DNA of 64,000 bases from an uncultured Bacteroides sp. (GTDB lineage Bacteria; Bacteroidota; Bacteroidia; Bacteroidales; Bacteroidaceae), in NCBI RefSeq assembly GCF_963676325.1, contig NZ_OY781099.1, positions 3,038,001 through 3,102,000 on the forward strand, read 5' to 3'. The translations under genes were made by a program, and so were the position numbers. The notes beneath the pieces are model-generated. The model was given only the letters and a program-made list of their open reading frames with translations. It was not told where the DNA came from and ran no database searches. Below are positions 61,919 to 64,000 of the stretch, piece by piece (the stretch's first letter is position 1; every line of letters starts with the position of its first letter).

Positions 61919-63031
61919 TTATTTTATTTCAAAGTATTCTTTATAACGATCGTAAAGGTGTCCGGCCTGAGCATATGCTGATTGTGGACTCATAAAGTGT
62001 GAAAATTCAAAGGTAATTCCCTTGTCGTAACCAGCACGCTTGGCTGCTTCTAGTTTCAGACGGAGTTTATCGAACTTGATTGGGAAAAATTTAATAGGCA
62101 TGTCGCGGTCGAAAGATTCAGCATTTGTCCAGCACTCCATGTGATACTTATCCGCAAGTTTTTTGTTCACTGCAAAAAAGGCATCGAGTTCATCATAGTC
62201 AATGTGGCCATCCTGAAAAGCACAAGCATCAACCACATCATGGATTCCGTCAAATATTTCGCTCCATTCCTTTTCATGTTGCTCTACAGACACGGCTTCC
62301 GCTTTGGTTAATCCTGCACCGGCCATCCCCATCACCGCTTTCTTTCCATCAATCCAAGGAGAGATAAAAGTTGGCAGTCCGCCCGAAATATCCTTGCATT
62401 GCTTACCCATAGTATGAAAAGCACCGATTGCACCTTTAGTAGCGCGGCTGATTTCCCCGCTTATGTACCATCCTCCAAAGCTTTTATACTTTGAACCATA
62501 CTTGCGCCACACTTCGTCTATCACATATTTATTATCTTCCACTTCCCAGGACATATCACCTGTATCCCAATATCTTCCAGAGTCATACAACCCGAAGTAA
62601 AACTTCATGCCATACTTCTCAGCTAGTCGAAGATACATATCCAGTAAATCAACGGAAGGCATATAGCATCCTTTTTTCTTGAGCAGATACTCTGAAGGAT
62701 AGGTAACAAACTTACGATAACCGGAGCGAATCATGATTACTGTATCAATTCCCATACTCTTCATATACCGGAAGTCCAGATCCCATTCTTTCTCTCCCCA
62801 GTTCTGGTGAGGAATGTCATGCGAGATCTCATCGAGAAATGTACCGGTTATCTTCAGCCCGTTATTTTTGGGTACAATAAGTTTGCTTTCAACAGAGCCG
62901 TCGGGTTTTAGCCCTCCTGCCCCACCAATGCTTTCTTCCTCCTTGAATCCCATCAAAGAAGGGATTACCATTGCGGAAGCTCCTGCAAGTGCGGCTTTTT
63001 TTAGGAAATCTCTACGTTCTTTTCTTTCCAT
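61919..63031 (-). CDS. DUF4434-like protein with Tat-like signal, first gene of PUL2
   Basis: The 370-residue protein starts MERKERRDFLKKAALAGASA, a twin-arginine-type export signal. The barrel keeps the locus-wide acid pair: Glu193 (GGWYISGEIS) and Glu305 (CWTNAESFDRD), 112 residues apart. It is more divergent than the other three. A hydrolase role is inferred. It is the first gene of the run, with a 240-bp possible leader and a candidate promoter at 63277-63306. Confidence 0.72.
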   Translation of the reverse strand: MERKERRDFLKKAALAGASAMVIPSLMGFKEEESIGGAGGLKPDGSVESKLIVPKNNGLKITGTFLDEISHDIPHQNWGEKEWDLDFRYMKSMGIDTVIMIRSGYRKFVTYPSEYLLKKKGCYMPSVDLLDMYLRLAEKYGMKFYFGLYDSGRYWDTGDMSWEVEDNKYVIDEVWRKYGSKYKSFGGWYISGEISRATKGAIGAFHTMGKQCKDISGGLPTFISPWIDGKKAVMGMAGAGLTKAEAVSVEQHEKEWSEIFDGIHDVVDACAFQDGHIDYDELDAFFAVNKKLADKYHMECWTNAESFDRDMPIKFFPIKFDKLRLKLEAAKRAGYDKGITFEFSHFMSPQSAYAQAGHLYDRYKEYFEIK

Positions 63032-63276
63032 AATATATTAATACTATTATTCTTTTTAAGAGAAATGAGATTATTCTTATTTCAACGGGTTGAATTTCAA
63101 AACTCTATCCAACTGTAATTACCTCTAAAAGTATCCGCTATAAACTTTCAATAAACCTTAGCAAGAAAGGAATGTTTGTTTAAGGGCGAACAAAAGATTT
63201 AATTAACTTCGTTTTATTAAAAATATAAAGAATTAGGTTAAACATAAAATATTATTAAAAATAATATTGTCTGCTA

Positions 63277-63306
63277 CAAATATACAAATATTTATTATAT
63301 AACAAA
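63277..63306 (-). promoter_or_regulatory. Candidate PUL2 promoter
   Basis: The reverse strand has TTTG (63306-63303), an 18-bp spacer and TATATTTG (63284-63277). It fits the Bacteroides pattern with slightly short spacing. The rest of 63042-63506 is very AT-rich; I see no gene in it. Confidence 0.45.
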
Positions 63307-63506
63307 TATTTAATCTATTATTTTTTAATATAAGCCATATTTTATACAATAAGTAAAAGAAAAAATATAGAAACAAGGAAAAACAAAGTCTATAACATAT
63401 TACTTAATAATAAAAGATGCTCTTTTAAACTAAAAAACAGAAGTAACACATCTATATTTAAATGAAAAATTTATTAATATAAATAAAACAAACAGAATAA
63501 ATATAA

Positions 63507-63551
63507 AAAGTCCAGGCTTCACCAATACTTATTGAATGAAACCTGGACTTT
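63507..63551 (-). terminator. Intrinsic terminator of the upstream sugar permease
   Basis: AAAGTCCAGGCTTCA (63507-63521) pairs with TGAAACCTGGACTTT (63537-63551) with one mismatch over a 15-nt loop, 34 bp after the stop codon; a T-run follows on the reverse strand. Confidence 0.82.
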
Positions 63552-63585
63552 CTCAACAAAATCAATACATTCTAAGAAATCATGC

Positions 63586-64000
63586 TCAATTTCCTCCTGA
63601 AACAATAATCAATACTAGACCCATAATGAATAAGACAAACATCAGAGTCAATAAAATATTAATTGTTTTAGAAGCTCCTTTAAATTCTTTCCAAATAAAT
63701 ACACCCCACATAGCAGCAACCATAGTCGCTCCTTGTCCTAAAGCATAAGAGATAGCAGCTCCAGCCTTACCTGCGGCAATATAACTGCAAGCAGTACCAA
63801 GTCCCCAAATTAGTCCTCCCAAAAGGCCAACTATATGAGTTTTCGTACATCCTTTAAAGTATTGGCTGTAAGTAACAGGTTCGCCAACAAAAGGCTTTTT
63901 CATCACTAAAGTGTTGAATATAAAATTGCTACCTAAAATACCCAAAGAAAAAATGAATAGAGCTGAATATGGAGTAACCATTCCTGATGTAGGCGATTCT
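63586..64000 (-). CDS. GRP/RhaT-like sugar permease, 5' truncated by window edge
   Basis: The frame is open to the window end, so the gene begins outside. The visible 137 residues are the C-terminal part with four or five membrane segments and the repeated GGLIWGLGTACSYIAAGKAG and SYALGQGATMVAAMWGVF pattern. These resemble the glucose/rhamnose uptake (GRP, RhaT) branch of the drug/metabolite transporters. It ends with its own terminator, so it is probably a separate unit from PUL2, though its product may serve the same pathway. Confidence 0.8.
   Translation of the reverse strand, partial: ESPTSGMVTPYSALFIFSLGILGSNFIFNTLVMKKPFVGEPVTYSQYFKGCTKTHIVGLLGGLIWGLGTACSYIAAGKAGAAISYALGQGATMVAAMWGVFIWKEFKGASKTINILLTLMFVLFIMGLVLIIVSGGN

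Noticed and set aside
63042..63506. Small RNA or riboswitch in the long gap before PUL2
   Set aside because: The stretch is extremely AT-rich; apart from one promoter-like match I see no conserved fold or motif.
63536..63748. Short forward frame of 70 codons
   Set aside because: It is antisense to the truncated permease and starts inside its terminator hairpin.

Overview
The window looks like a chromosomal segment of a Bacteroides-type organism (Bacteroidales). The evidence is the AT-rich sequence, TAnnTTTG -7 promoter boxes, SusC/SusD pairs, a hybrid two-component regulator, DUF4831/DUF4468/DUF4286/DUF6377 proteins and the obg-adk-hpt gene order. Calls rest on reading motifs by eye; no database search was run.

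Layout. (1) 1-2042: 3' part of a hybrid two-component system regulator whose start lies outside the window. (2) 2043-3733: a repeat-rich spacer split by a complete 1,320-bp ISAs1-type insertion sequence with terminal inverted repeats and a 10-bp target duplication. (3) 3959-15496: a compact forward-strand polysaccharide utilisation locus (PUL1): DUF6377 membrane regulator, SusC, SusD, GH30, surface glycan-binding lipoprotein, GH3. As I recall it, this matches the Bacteroides thetaiotaomicron beta-1,6-glucan locus. (4) 15832-18808: pullulanase, ruvC and a DUF4286 gene on the reverse strand. (5) 18853-23512: tRNA-Ala(GGC) and an accessory-looking stretch: a BspA-like leucine-rich-repeat protein, a decayed transposase, a glutathione peroxidase, a scar of a second BspA-like gene and a DUF4468 protein. 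(6) 23703-38836: GH2 beta-galactosidase, membrane pyrophosphatase, SIMPL protein, a membrane protein of unknown function, B3/B4 protein, pgeF-obgE, adk, hpt, POT peptide transporter, NAD(P)HX repair enzyme and a DUF4831 protein. (7) 38837-39468: a gene-free stretch with three different repeat clusters. (8) 39469-63031: PUL2, a 15-gene reverse-strand locus, followed upstream by a truncated GRP/RhaT-like sugar permease that runs off the window.

How PUL2 may work. SusC, SusD and an IPT-type surface lipoprotein would capture the glycan. A GH27 alpha-galactosidase, a GH2 enzyme of the mannosidase/glucosaminidase type and four DUF4434 proteins would process it. Two major-facilitator permeases, an N-acylglucosamine 2-epimerase, a SIS-domain isomerase and a ROK kinase would import and metabolise sugars, perhaps amino sugars. 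All four DUF4434 proteins keep a pair of glutamates 99-112 residues apart in motifs that look like a two-glutamate TIM-barrel hydrolase. One is fused to a metallophosphoesterase, which hints at a phosphate-bearing substrate. I regard this as the best candidate for an undescribed enzyme system.

The second unusual signal is non-coding. Four loci (2344-2402, 15631-15712, 38977-39053, 60409-60478) carry three or four short palindromic or paired cores at exactly 22-bp spacing. The core sequence differs between loci (ATGTACAT, TGCGCA, TGTACA, GTAC/CTAC). In the four-core loci, core 1 is complementary to core 4 and core 2 to core 3. The architecture is shared rather than the sequence.
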